Shown here piece by piece: positions 23,752 through 33,754 of a DNA stretch of 64,000 bases. Source of the DNA: Blastobasis lacticolella (lineage: Eukaryota > Arthropoda > Insecta > Lepidoptera > Blastobasidae); assembly GCA_905147135.1 (NCBI GenBank), contig LR990045.1, forward strand, positions 18,266,173 to 18,330,172, written 5' to 3'. Every line of letters begins with the position of its first letter. Position 1 is the stretch's first letter. Under the pieces are notes generated by a model, which saw only the letters and a program-made list of their open reading frames with translations, did no database searches and was not told where the DNA came from. Both the position numbers and the translations under genes were made by a program.

Positions 23752-26532
23752 TCAGGTTGGGGTGTCTAGTCCGGTGGTGGCTGCCGCGAGCTCACCCGGG
23801 TGGGGAGCTCCAGCGGCAGCGGGTGTCATATCAGGTGCGACGGTCGTCGTGGGCCCCAGGAGCTCTCGTGGGAGCGCTCTGGAGCTGCGGTCAGGTGGGC
23901 GTGCGTGTAGCGGCGCGATACCGCGGATGTGCGGGTACGCCGAGTTGTCGGCGGACTCGAACATCCGCCGCGCCAGACGCACGACGAAGTCGTCCAGGCC
24001 CTCGTGCTGGAGATCCCGGCTGATGGTGGAGTTTCTCACGTACCTGCCGGCGCCGACAATGGTGCGCAGGGAGAGGTTCTCCTGCGCTCGGAGGCGTTGC
24101 CGCTGGCTGTCAGCGGCCAGGGCGTACCACGCCGGCGCGGCGTACGTGAGGCGGGATCTGATGTACGTCTTGTAGATCCTCAGCTTGGCCCGCAGTGGTA
24201 ACGAGCTAGCGAGGACCGGACGTAACTTACTTCGCGCCACCTTTGCGGCGACGACCGTCTGTTGGACGTGGTCGCGCATAGTGAGGCCCTGGTCGATGGT
24301 GAGACCCAGGTACTTCACCTTGCGCGACCACGGGATGTCTTGTCCGTGTAGGCGCAGTGGAGGGGGTAGCTCGGCGATGTTCTGCCTCCGCCCGACGATC
24401 ATGGCCTGCGTCTTCGCGACGTTCACCGACATTCCCCACTTGTCGAGCCAGGGTGGTAGGGCGTCGAGCTGGGCTTGCATCTGTTTGATGGCGTGCTTGA
24501 TGTTCACCGACGAGCTCTGGTACGCCGTGTCGTCGGCGAAGAGCGCCAACAGCACGCCAGTGCTCACGGGGATGTCGTCGGTGAACAGGGCGTAGAGCGC
24601 AGGCGAGAGGCAGCTACCCTGTGGCACGCCGGCGAGGACTCGGCGCACCGACGAGGTCTTGTCCTCCACTGCTACTTGGAACTCCCTGTTGCGCAGGAAG
24701 CTGGCCACGACCTGTAGGACCCCGCGTGGAGCGGCACTCTCCGACAGTTTGTATAGCAGGCCCTCGTGCCATACCCTGTCGAAGGCCTTCTCCATGTCCA
24801 GCATCACCACTACCGAGTACTCACGCTTGTTCCGGCAGGTGGCCAGACAATGCAGTACCCGGGAGAGCTGGAGCGTCGTAGAATGGCCCGGCCTGAAGCC
24901 AAATTGCTCCGGCCTGGGCTCTACGTGCGGGGTCAGGAGGCGAAGCAGGAGCGTTTCGAACACCTTGGAGAGCATCGACAGCAGCGTGATGGGGCGGTTC
25001 CCCTCCGGCTTGGTGGAGTTCTTCCCGGGCTTGGGCAGCATAATGACGCGCCCCAGCTTCCAGGATGACGGGAAGTGACCCGTGCGCAGAATTCCGTTGC
25101 ACACGCGGGTGAAAGTCGCCACGGTGCGCGGCGGTAGGTGGCGTAGCGCCGCGTTTGTGATACGGTCTGCGCCCGGGGCCTTGCGGGGATTGGTGCGGGC
25201 GAGTGCGCGCTGCACGGTGCCCGGGGATACGAACAGGGGTTGTTCGTCTGCCGGGGGTGGTGCTGCCAGACGCTCTCGTAGCTGTCGCTCGACTGCTTCG
25301 CGGTGGTCGTGGTCCGTCGTCTCGTTCGGGGTGAACTGCCTTTCTAGGTAGTCGGCGAAAATCTCCGCCCTATCTTCCGCCTTGTACCTAGGTCGGCAGT
25401 CAGTGTCTAGTAGTGGCCGGACGGGCTGGGGTTTGGAGGACAGTTGGCGGCAGAGACTATGCACGGAGGGCACGTGATCGCTCACCTCCCTAATGTGGTC
25501 CTCCCAGGACTCAGCAGCGTGGTCGACGAGCGCTGCCTTCACCCTCTCCACCAAGGTATTGAGCCTGGTTTTGAGGGTTGGGCATCGGGTACGGTGCCAC
25601 AGCCGCCGCAGATCGCGTTTCTCCCTGATGAGCGCCTGGATCCGCGCGGGCAAAGGCTCGCGCCTCGCCCTGCGCGGAACGGTGTGGGTTGATGTTGCGA
25701 TTGCGGTCTGGATGGCGGCTGTTAGCTCCCCAGTGGCTCGTTCGACGTCGTCCGGCGTGGAGATGGGCATTGTCGGGGTGTGGGCCTCCAGGTGTGCGGC
25801 GAAGGCCTCCCAGTCGATCCGTGGGCGTTGCGGCGGCGGGGCAACCCTTACGGGCGACCCGGCCAGCTCGCATAGCACGGGGCGGTGGTCCGATGGGAGG
25901 TCGTATAGGACCTCCTGCGTCAGCTGCAGTGCGCCTAGACCTCTATGGACCACGATGTCGAGCACGTTGTCGGTCCGCCCGGTTGGGTCCAGGCGGGTCG
26001 GCTCGTCCGGGGCGTCGATGTTGTACTCGCGGTCCATAGAGTCGCGCATGAGGTCTCGGCCGGCAGCGCAGATGGTCGCGCAATGCCAGGCCGTGTGGTG
26101 CGCGTTGAGGTCCCCCGCCAGGATGGTCGGCAGGGGGGACTGCAGCAGGAGGTCCCGCAGTTCCCGCACTATAAGCGGGGTAGCGGGGGGTCGGTAGGCG
26201 GCGTACACGCGGATGTCAACGTTACCCACGTGTAAGTCGACACCCAGCGCGTACATGCTCTGGAGGCTCACTGGTGGTGTTGGTTGGTGGACTACCCGGC
26301 GGTGGACGAGGACGAGAAGGCCTCTGTAGGCCCTCCCCTCTGGTGACACCTCGTCCTGTCGGTACGCCAAGTAGCCTGGGAAGTTGTAATTGTCCGTTTG
26401 TCGTAGGTGGGTCTCGCTCACAAGTGCCACGTCGATATCCTGCTCCCTAAGGAAGTGAAGGAGCAGGCGACGCTTGTTCCTGAGCGAGCCCGCATTCCAG
26501 TGCACCAGTCTCAATGGTTTGTTGTTATCCAT
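23752..26532 (-). CDS. Jockey ORF2: endonuclease and reverse transcriptase
   Basis: The chosen start is MDNNKPLRLVHWNAGSLRN at 26532, because this is where an APE-type endonuclease begins and it overlaps the end of ORF1 by 8 nt; the open frame continues upstream without homology. The endonuclease motifs are VHWNAG near residue 10, VSETHL, AGDLNAHHTAW and SDHRPV. The RT shows MLDMEKAFDRVWH, GVPQGSCLSPALYALF and the active-site FADD in LLALFADDTAY, then VKYLGLTID. The product is about 926 aa, a usual length, with no stops or frameshifts. It would nick target DNA and copy the element RNA in the nucleus. I see no RNase H domain. Confidence 0.93.
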   Translation of the reverse strand: MDNNKPLRLVHWNAGSLRNKRRLLLHFLREQDIDVALVSETHLRQTDNYNFPGYLAYRQDEVSPEGRAYRGLLVLVHRRVVHQPTPPVSLQSMYALGVDLHVGNVDIRVYAAYRPPATPLIVRELRDLLLQSPLPTILAGDLNAHHTAWHCATICAAGRDLMRDSMDREYNIDAPDEPTRLDPTGRTDNVLDIVVHRGLGALQLTQEVLYDLPSDHRPVLCELAGSPVRVAPPPQRPRIDWEAFAAHLEAHTPTMPISTPDDVERATGELTAAIQTAIATSTHTVPRRARREPLPARIQALIREKRDLRRLWHRTRCPTLKTRLNTLVERVKAALVDHAAESWEDHIREVSDHVPSVHSLCRQLSSKPQPVRPLLDTDCRPRYKAEDRAEIFADYLERQFTPNETTDHDHREAVERQLRERLAAPPPADEQPLFVSPGTVQRALARTNPRKAPGADRITNAALRHLPPRTVATFTRVCNGILRTGHFPSSWKLGRVIMLPKPGKNSTKPEGNRPITLLSMLSKVFETLLLRLLTPHVEPRPEQFGFRPGHSTTLQLSRVLHCLATCRNKREYSVVVMLDMEKAFDRVWHEGLLYKLSESAAPRGVLQVVASFLRNREFQVAVEDKTSSVRRVLAGVPQGSCLSPALYALFTDDIPVSTGVLLALFADDTAYQSSSVNIKHAIKQMQAQLDALPPWLDKWGMSVNVAKTQAMIVGRRQNIAELPPPLRLHGQDIPWSRKVKYLGLTIDQGLTMRDHVQQTVVAAKVARSKLRPVLASSLPLRAKLRIYKTYIRSRLTYAAPAWYALAADSQRQRLRAQENLSLRTIVGAGRYVRNSTISRDLQHEGLDDFVVRLARRMFESADNSAYPHIRGIAPLHARPPDRSSRALPRELLGPTTTVAPDMTPAAAGAPHPGELAAATTGLDTPT

Positions 26533-28753
26533 TGAGCTGGTGCACGGCGTCAGATGTTCTCGGGGCGGTGGGCTGCGCGCGCTTGGCGAGCAATGCTGCC
26601 AACATCGCCATAGCGGCGCGCAGCTCTGCGTCGGGGTCGTTGTCCGGCGCGAGGCTAGCCGGCGGCCTTGCGTGCGGCTGGGCGAGTGCGGGGGTGAGGG
26701 CTGGGGGCGCGGGTGCGCGCTGCGTAGCCGCAAGGTCGCCGCGTCGCCGTTTGAGTGGCGGGCGGGCGACTGCGGGGTGCGGTAAGCGGGGGGCGGGCTG
26801 GTTCGCGCAGTGTGCGCTTGCTAGTGGCGGCGCCACCGGCGCAGCCGCTGTTGTTTGGGCTGCGCGTTTTTTCTTTTTGTTTCCCTGCCTGCGGGAAACA
26901 AAGTTATTTCGCTGCGATGCGGGGTCGTTTGCCGGCGCCATTAGTGTCGCCGGCGCCGACTCCGTCACTTGCGTGGGGTGTAGCGGTCGGGATGGTGGGC
27001 CTGTGCGGGCTACGGTTCCCGCCTTGCGGTTCCGCATCTCGCGGCGCAGCACGGGGCAGGAGGAGTGGTTCGCTGGGTGGGGGCCACGGCAGTTGACGCA
27101 CGTGGCCGGCTCCGTTCGTGGGCGCGGGCAGTCGGCGGCGGCGTGCGCGTCTCCACAGCGCACACACGCCTGCGGGCGGTGGCAACATTTGGATGAGTGC
27201 CTAAATGCCTGGCATCGGTGACACTGTGCGGGGCCCTTCTTGCCCCGCCAGGCTTCTATTTTGATCCCCGGCATGTTCAATAACTCTGTGGTGTTATATA
27301 TGCCGGGGGTTAAGTCGGGGGTTTGTTGGAGTACGATGTGGAATATGCACCCCGGGCGACCCTGTCGCGCCTTTATGTTGCGTACATATTCCACAACGTA
27401 CCCGCGCTGCTCTAGTGCGATCTTTATTGCTTCTGGCGGCGTGTCGGCCGGGAGGCCACGCAGCGCCACCTTGTGGCTGCGTTCCGCCGGCATAGAGTAT
27501 GAGAACCAGCTGATCCCTTCCGTCTCTAGGGACGACAGGTATCCCTGGATCAGCCGGTACTCCTCTGCGGACTGCGGTGAGAAACGCACGCCCTGTCCAT
27601 AGGGGCGCGCGTTGGGCGGGTGGCCTAGTTTGGCCGCCAGGGCGGCGAAGTGGGTTGCCCAGTCTGGGAGCCGCTCCACCACGAGGGGCGGGTAGCGCTC
27701 CCGCTTCGGTGGTGGATCGGCTGGAGCTGAGCCGCCATCCGTGGCGGGGGGTTTTGGCGATGCCGCTGCTGCGGCGTAGTTGCGCTGCGGCGTCGCCCGG
27801 GGCGCGGGTTGCGGTTGTAGTCGCGGTGCGGCGACCCCTGACGGGCCGGGGGCGCACTGCGGTTGCTGTTGGGCGGTCGTTGGGCGGCCGTGCATAGCGG
27901 CCGGCGGCGCTGCCCCGCGCGATGGGCGCTGGGGCAGAGGTGCGGCCGCGGTTGCGCGGCTTGTGGTGGCCGTTGTGGGCGGCAGTGGGCTGGTAGTGGC
28001 CGCCTGTGTCGTCGTCGGGCGTTGTTGCGCCGTCAGCGTCGACGGCGGCGTCGCAACGCCGAAGGCGTCGCGCCACTTCTTGACGCTAGGTGTCAGCGGT
28101 GGCGACGGCGTTTGTTGGGCCGCCAGGTCGAGTATTTTGGCCGGGGCGTCCTTGAAACGCACTCGGGGGTCTCGGGAGGTGGTCGGTGGCGGCGCTGTAG
28201 GCGAGTCGTTCGTCGCACGGCTCTCTGAGCGCGTGCGACGGGCGTCACCTACCTGTGTATCCCGCGTTGTTTTGCGCAGCGGGGTCAGGGCGGCTCTCGG
28301 GCTGGTCGCCTTCCGCTTGAGGGTAGGCGGCAGGGTGAGCGGAGCGCCTGCGAGCGCGTCCAGGGCCTGGAGCGCTGTCAGGTCGGCGGGGCAGAGCGCC
28401 GGGGCGTCGCCCAGCTCGTACTCGCGTACGCGCAGGTACGACGCCATCCAGCGCTGGAGGCCGTCGCTGAGGTAGCCGGCCTGCGCGATGCGGGCCACCA
28501 TCACGAGGTCCGATTCATATCGGACTCTCGGTGATGAGGCCGCTGCGCTGGCCCTCTGCTGTGTTGCGGCTGGGCCGGAGATGGTACCTCCTAGGGAGTC
28601 CTGGTGGGCTGTTGGTGTTGGGGTCGTTCCCGGCGGTGCGGGTCTCGACGGCGTCGACGTTGCGTCGGCCCATTCGGGGCGAGCGACGTCGGTCGGCGTT
28701 GCGGGAGCCGGGATCGGGTCCGTCTCCTTGGGCGTGGCAGGCATGTCGCACAT
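26525..28753 (-). CDS. Jockey ORF1: nucleic-acid-binding Gag-like protein
   Basis: 742 aa. The first 350 residues or so are Pro/Ala/Thr-rich and low complexity. A folded segment follows (HKVALRGLPADTPPEAIK), resembling the PRE_C2HC region of Jockey-type Gag proteins. Three consecutive CCHC-type zinc knuckles come next: CHRCQAFRHSSKC, CVRCGDAHAAADC and CVNCRGPHPANHSSC. The C-terminus is basic (RRQGNKKKKRAA). It would coat element RNA and carry it to the nucleus. Its stop TAA lies inside the first codons of ORF2 (shared ATGGATAA), suggesting coupled translation. Start ATG TGC GAC ATG; a second Met is three codons downstream. Confidence 0.9.
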   Translation of the reverse strand: MCDMPATPKETDPIPAPATPTDVARPEWADATSTPSRPAPPGTTPTPTAHQDSLGGTISGPAATQQRASAAASSPRVRYESDLVMVARIAQAGYLSDGLQRWMASYLRVREYELGDAPALCPADLTALQALDALAGAPLTLPPTLKRKATSPRAALTPLRKTTRDTQVGDARRTRSESRATNDSPTAPPPTTSRDPRVRFKDAPAKILDLAAQQTPSPPLTPSVKKWRDAFGVATPPSTLTAQQRPTTTQAATTSPLPPTTATTSRATAAAPLPQRPSRGAAPPAAMHGRPTTAQQQPQCAPGPSGVAAPRLQPQPAPRATPQRNYAAAAASPKPPATDGGSAPADPPPKRERYPPLVVERLPDWATHFAALAAKLGHPPNARPYGQGVRFSPQSAEEYRLIQGYLSSLETEGISWFSYSMPAERSHKVALRGLPADTPPEAIKIALEQRGYVVEYVRNIKARQGRPGCIFHIVLQQTPDLTPGIYNTTELLNMPGIKIEAWRGKKGPAQCHRCQAFRHSSKCCHRPQACVRCGDAHAAADCPRPRTEPATCVNCRGPHPANHSSCPVLRREMRNRKAGTVARTGPPSRPLHPTQVTESAPATLMAPANDPASQRNNFVSRRQGNKKKKRAAQTTAAAPVAPPLASAHCANQPAPRLPHPAVARPPLKRRRGDLAATQRAPAPPALTPALAQPHARPPASLAPDNDPDAELRAAMAMLAALLAKRAQPTAPRTSDAVHQLNG

Positions 28754-29077
28754 TACGCACTGAACGCACTGCCACTGGTGTCAATGTCACTTATAGAGTT
28801 CACTCTGTCGCACGGCACTTCTCAGCCCGAATACCGAGGTATGGTGGCGCCGGATCCTTTCGGAACGGGTGCCGGAGGTTATTCCATCAGAAATAACCTC
28901 CGACAGCTGTACTGGGCTCGGGAGAAGGGGTCGTTTTTCGCGTTGGGAGGGAGTTGTCTCGACCTCAACCAAACGGGATTCCACGGAACGCGAGGGTAAT
29001 TTTCGTTTTCGTGGTCGACTCAGCGATGTGCTTGCGCGCGCGAAACTGTCCGAATGGTGTCCCGAAGTAGAGCTACC

Positions 29078-29086
29078 CTTTATATA
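29078..29086 (-). promoter_or_regulatory. Orphaned TATA box of the small gene at 22724-22831
   Basis: TATATAAAG on the minus strand, preceded by GC-rich sequence, lies 15 nt outside the Jockey target duplication. Without the insertion it would be about 98 nt before the exon-1 ATG, close to the 93-100 nt spacing in the related genes. The expected start site falls within the target duplication. Confidence 0.5.
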
Positions 29087-29089
29087 CGC

Positions 29090-30319
29090 CCTACCCGCGC
29101 CGCAAGCGATTCTTTGCACCGCGCTCCCCGCACCCCGAAACGCCTATCCATGCCTTGGATTGTGGCATTTAATGACAATTCTATTTACAGCATGGCCTTT
29201 TATTAACATTTAATGTTATAATACCTATTATTGTCAGGCGTTCAATAAACATGATTGATTTATTAAACAACAAATACAGTTTTAATAAAACAAAAATAAT
29301 ATTTTGGTGTGTATTATCACTTTCTTTCATAACCAGTACCTAAATTAAATGTATTTCTTTAATAATCCAATATAACGCAAGACATTTCAAGTCGAGTTTT
29401 CTACTTCAGATTATGAAGAAGGATCGCATCAAAGACTCTTTTTCAATACAAAATCTCACCAACTCAACCTTAAATTTAAACACTATTCCTTATATCCTTG
29501 TGAACAATTAGCTTTCCAGCGAGAAAACCTACTATGTGCCCGGTATAAAAATTTCCCTACGTTGCTCAGTGATAATGTACATTCTATTAGCGACTTTTTT
29601 ATTGGGTTAGCAGTTTTTGAGTTAATACGAAAATAATTACTAAACATGTACCCTAAATAGCTCTATGTGATATTTCTATTACCCAAATAATCGCTCTAAA
29701 AGACTTTTTATATAGTTCATTTAAATATGTGTTGCAATACTATAACATATCACTGAATAACTCAGTATCGAGAATAATCACAGTGACAGATTAAAACACG
29801 TGCCGGTTTTGAAATTAAAAAAAAGTACAGTTAATGTTTTAGTACCTATAGTAGGTATTTACAATTAGTCGTGATCGTGTGTTTACGTGAAAAATTAGAT
29901 GTAAGTATATAAAGTATGTTTTGTGTAAGCAATGCATATTTTTATGTTTTATATATGACATTGGTAACTATTTCTATTTTTAACAGTCCTCTTACATAAA
30001 GTAACAACGAAGCCTGATATCACGAGACGAATGTCTTTGGATCATTCCTTATGTTTCTTTGGCTTGAATTTCGTTTTCTTAACAAAAACAAAAATATGTT
30101 TTCCCAGAAAACGACACACCTGTTGATTTGTCCAGCTTGCCCTAGCACTTGCACGCGCGAGGATTTGTAAGCGGCCACGGACAGCGCTGTATCAGTGGCG
30201 GAGTACTCGGTCCTCGCAAATTTGACCCGCCACTGGTCGACACGCAAACAAGAAGGACAACAAAATAATTGGAAAGAATTGTTCCATACGACGTAAATGT
30301 TTTTTGCCTTGTAACTCAG
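29090..30319. other. Mostly featureless AT-rich spacer
   Basis: The first 70 bases continue the GC-rich upstream region of the orphaned promoter. After that the sequence is AT-rich and I see nothing recognisable. One open stretch on the minus strand (30110-30240, including VKFARTEYSATDTALSVAAY) ends in AACAG|GTGTGT and could be an old exon, but it has no family I can name. Confidence 0.5.
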
Positions 30320-31009
30320 TGTTATAGTAATGTCACACTTCCTAAAATGTAAATATTTTTAAATTACGGTATTTTTATTTATCTAGATCTTTAGTTACAC
30401 AGGGTTAACAATTGTTAAATCCCACACTTCTTTATAACAGAGTGTGGCAATTTGCCACCTTACTGGCAAACGAGCAAGCAGGTCACACTATCAGGTAAAC
30501 GATAAACCTTTACCTTTGGTTTTGTCTTAAAAGAAAACCCGTTTTTGCTGTTATAAAAGTTTACCATTACTGAATTCCATTATATTTTTTTAAGGGTAAA
30601 ATGTATTTTCCTTTAAATTTTTTTATGATAAAACTACCCATGAATGAAAATGACGCAACAGTATAATAACAGTAGACCATCATTATACCATTGTATGAAC
30701 TATATCCTTAACTATAAAAAAAAAACATCAAGAAATATTTGATGATTCTTGATTAATTAATAAGAAGCGTATTGTCCAATATCACTTTTTTCTTTGGCGC
30801 AGTACTTATTAAGCATAGATTGTCAACAATCCATCCCGACAGTCATCAAAACGATTTTCTAGTTGTTACGGGTTTTTAGGATCAAAGACAGACCTTTTTT
30901 ACTTTGATTTTTTGGCCTGTGATATTGAGTAGACTCTTATTATTTAAACGACCAAATTTCATACGAACCATTTTCTCTGCTGTGTAAATGAAATATAGTA
31001 AGTTACCTT

Positions 31010-31264
31010 TCAGATGCCACTGATGGACCTCCCACCGCTGCACTTGAACACGACAATGGCCACGTTGTCAAAACACGCTCGCATTTGGGTCGAGAACATT
31101 CTGAAGTCCGTTGATGCCATAGCGCAGTTCAAAATGATCACGTGTTAATTTTCTGCGTAGATGAAGCAATGGTCCGACAATGTGGGTCTCACCAGCTCAG
31201 TAGTTGTTACTGGTTTTGTAGTAGGAGATTCAGTCTCTCTGATGAAGGCAAGCGACGACGCCAT
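31010..31264 (-). pseudogene. Broken copy of the 84-aa gene
   Basis: The frame aligns over its full length with the intact gene at 44270-44524, but Lys40 (AAA) is replaced by a TAA stop (31145-31147). A few other substitutions lie nearby (for example HFYIY to HCFIY). Start and terminal stop are preserved, so the loss looks recent relative to the block duplication. Confidence 0.7.
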
Positions 31265-31489
31265 TGTCTAGGATGTCAAACTGGTATCCTTCTCTCCTCG
31301 ATTGAACTGTTAGTTCATTGCTGCTTGTAGGTAGACTTCTTTCTTCATCATGTTTTGGTTAACATGTCAAGATTCTCATCTTTCGTCATAAACTTGTTAA
31401 ATGTTTAGAAGTTATTTATTTTTGAAGATAGTGTCTACTTTGTGTCTGTAATCAAAGAGCAAAATACTAAAATTAAGGATATAGATAAT

Positions 31490-31602
31490 GATTATCATCA
31501 TTATCATCATCTTGGCGTTAATGTCCAGGTTGAGCTCTTGCGCACGAGGGCCCGGGGTCCGCCTTGACCATGATCCAGGATTTGGCAGGTCAGGTAATTA
31601 CA
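31490..31602 (-). mobile_element. 3' fragment of a tRNA-derived SINE
   Basis: The stretch gagggcccggggtccgcct...tgatccaggatttgg matches the 3' half of the SINE at 55007-55362 and ends, on the minus strand, in a GAT-rich tail. The tRNA-like head is absent. It is shared with the duplicate block (44765-44883), so it inserted before that duplication. Confidence 0.7.
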
Positions 31603-31808
31603 GAACTAAAAAAACTATATTCGCAGTTAACTTAACTAAAAAGTACCTTATCTATCCACTAATTTAAAAAGTATATAAAAGTTTGCTTGCAAATAAATAT
31701 TTTTTACAATAGAATTAAAATATCTGAATCATTGTGCACGAGATCAGGTAATGGCTACCAGCGGTGCGGGGTGGGATGCGGGGTTTGGGATGCAGAGGAC
31801 AGCCATTG

Positions 31809-31816
31809 TATAAAAG
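31809..31816 (+). promoter_or_regulatory. TATA box of the broken 98-aa gene
   Basis: TATAAAAG lies 93 nt before the ATG and is preceded by a GC-rich block (ggctaccagcggtgcggggt) shared with the two intact paralogs. Confidence 0.65.
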
Positions 31817-31909
31817 CCAACAGACTCCACCATATATTTATTCAAGTTTTGAATATCACGAGAAGTGCACATCTTTTCGTTCTGTTCCTATTGCATAGTT
31901 TTAATAAAT

Positions 31910-32359
31910 ATGCGTTATATGTGCGACTACAGTGGGGCTCCAGGTGTCCATCAAGGACAATTTTATTGTGACGACAGGTTCGTGAACCTGTACAATTACA
32001 TTTTTTTAAATGGAAAAGAACGCGCAAAGGAGCGGCAAGCGAAATTCCTGCACATGTAGTGGAAGGTTAGTTTGCGTATATTATATTAAATATTCATTTG
32101 GCGTATTTGAAAAAAATAATTTTCTCCAAAGTAAGTGATAATTTAAGTTACCTTAACTTACTAATCTTTAGTTTAGGGTGTAAATATTCTTATTAATCAC
32201 CGTAATTCAAATTTTAAGGTGAAAATTTGGCAGCAGCAGCACCAAATAGCGCTGCACCACTTCCCGGCGCCATACCCGCCGCCCGAAGACCAGTCGGGCG
32301 CCGCGTACATCCCGCCGTGGGTCGTGGACGACCCGGCGATGCTTGACGTCAGCCTTTGA
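31910..32359 (+). pseudogene. 98-aa gene, paralog A, broken
   Basis: Exon 1 (31910 to about 32065) encodes MRYMCDYSGAPGVHQGQFYC and onward to KFLHM, then TAG at codon 50, where paralogs read LHRWWK or QHSFWK. The donor is weakened (GTTAGT). Exon 2 (32219-32359) is still fully open: VKIWQQQHQIALHHFPAPYP and onward to MLDVSL. A 3'-UTR intron follows the stop (donor GTGAGT at 32372, acceptor ending at 32732). With the stop, only a 49-residue product is possible. Confidence 0.75.
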
Positions 32360-32989
32360 CAGCGCATTGTAGTGAGTAAAACATTTTATTAACTTTTTTT
32401 ATTTATTTATTTATTGAACGCAAGCATTTGACAGCCAACACTTCTGATCTAGTTGTACCTTATAAGTAAAGAGAATAGTATGTAGTATGTCTGTGTATAG
32501 TATGCCCCTGAATCAGCGATCACTATTTCTAAATATTTGTATAAATATCCAAAGCTTTGTACCGAGCCAGATCCATACCCAAGAACGGTTTTCCAAGACA
32601 GTCTAATATGTGAACTGTAATCAATTTCCTTTGTCAAATGTTACCTATGCAAATTCCTAGTTTTGGGAAAAGTTTATTATCATTGTTTGGTTTCTAAATA
32701 TAAAACCATTACTCATAGTTTTTTTGTTACAGGGCGTGTTACTTATGCTGCGTTCAAAAATCTTATTTACCTGTATATTATTAGTTTTTTAAGTGATTTT
32801 AATTATATTATATTATAATGACGTTAGAAATTGTATATAAATAAATAAACATTATTTTGTAATACTTGCTTTAATATTTTTTATTACACTTATTATAAAC
32901 AACCATTAAGATCCCTTTTCACGTAGTAAGTAGTAGACGGCCTACGTCAAAATACTGTGAACCGTCTACTAAGTGATGGTCTCTCAGAA

Positions 32990-33465
32990 GCAAGAGCTAG
33001 GAGTTCATGGAGGCAGCCGAAGGCTTCGATTGGAGCGATAAGGGCGAAACCTCCAATGAGTTTTGGTGTCATTACCAGAAATCCATCCTCAGACTCGGAC
33101 GAACGGTACTTGGCACATCGAAAGGTGGCCGAACAATTGACACGGACACGGGATGGTGGAAAAGTGAGGTGCAGAAAGCAGTAGAGCACAAATAGGCATG
33201 TTTCAAGAAATTACAGCGTAGTAGCTCTCTATCGGATAAGCTTATGTACTTGGGAGCAAAGCGGCGAGCTAAAATGGCGATGGCATAAGGGCGGTCGGCC
33301 CAGCTTGTTCCGATACGATGCGTTGAATACTGTGGAGTGGCAAAAGCTCGTCTATAAACTGGCAAAATCGCGGAGTCCAGCCAGTATGGATGTGACAAAA
33401 TGTGTTGCCATTAAAGGCACAGACGGCGTGTTGGTCACAAGTGCAAACCCTATTAAAGACCGTTA
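32990..33465 (+). pseudogene. RTE-type LINE fragment (linker between endonuclease and RT)
   Basis: Frames read GRTVLGTSKGGRTIDTDTGW, WWKSEVQKAVEHK, then after a stop ACFKKLQR, and later KLVYKLAKSRSPASMD and IKGTDGVLVTSANPIKDR. These match the linker typical of RTE-clade polyproteins. Several stops and frameshifts are present. It lies right at the end of the duplicated block. Confidence 0.7.
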
Positions 33466-33754
33466 GTGCTGTCATTTCAAGAAACTGTCAAACAATGCCA
33501 GTAACAACGTGCGATCACCACAAACCTTCCTGCAAACCTTGGCATAATAAGGTGTAGGGTCTTTATTAAAACTTAATTACTAAGAAATTAATTATCATTA
33601 GATTTAATTAATTTAGATAGATAGAAGCTGATTGCCGTTTTCCACTTTCAATAGGTATTGGCTCTAGGAAGCGATCGATCAGAATCACGAATTTCCGTAT
33701 AATAATCAGGTTCATCGTAGAGTCACAACAAAAATTTAAATAAAATTAGAACAT

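Larger units (their letters stand above)
22915..29050 (-). mobile_element. Full-length, apparently intact Jockey-clade retrotransposon
   Basis: A 13-bp direct repeat, cgaatggtgtccc, flanks the element at 22902-22914 and 29051-29063. The element contains a 5' UTR (28754-29050), ORF1, ORF2 and an 837-bp 3' UTR. It is strikingly GC-rich compared with the host. It has no poly(A) at the 3' end, which closes instead with a short gaagaatgaat-like tail. Both ORFs are open and catalytic motifs are in place, so it may be active or very recent. It inserted at the predicted transcription start of the small gene at 22724-22831. Confidence 0.85.
30320..32935. repeat. Second segmental duplication, decayed copy
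   Basis: It aligns in order with 43472-44955 plus 49993-51270, with many substitutions and small indels. It is therefore older than the tandem pair at the left of the window. It carries the divergent 84-aa and 98-aa genes, each broken by one in-frame stop. It lacks the LINE found in the other copy and so preserves the empty insertion site near 31679. Confidence 0.9.

Noticed and set aside
23517..28999. Long open frames on the plus strand across the GC-rich 23.5-29.0-kb region (up to about 235 codons).
   Set aside because: They are shadows of the Jockey ORF1 and ORF2 on the opposite strand, have no recognisable motifs and result from high GC content.
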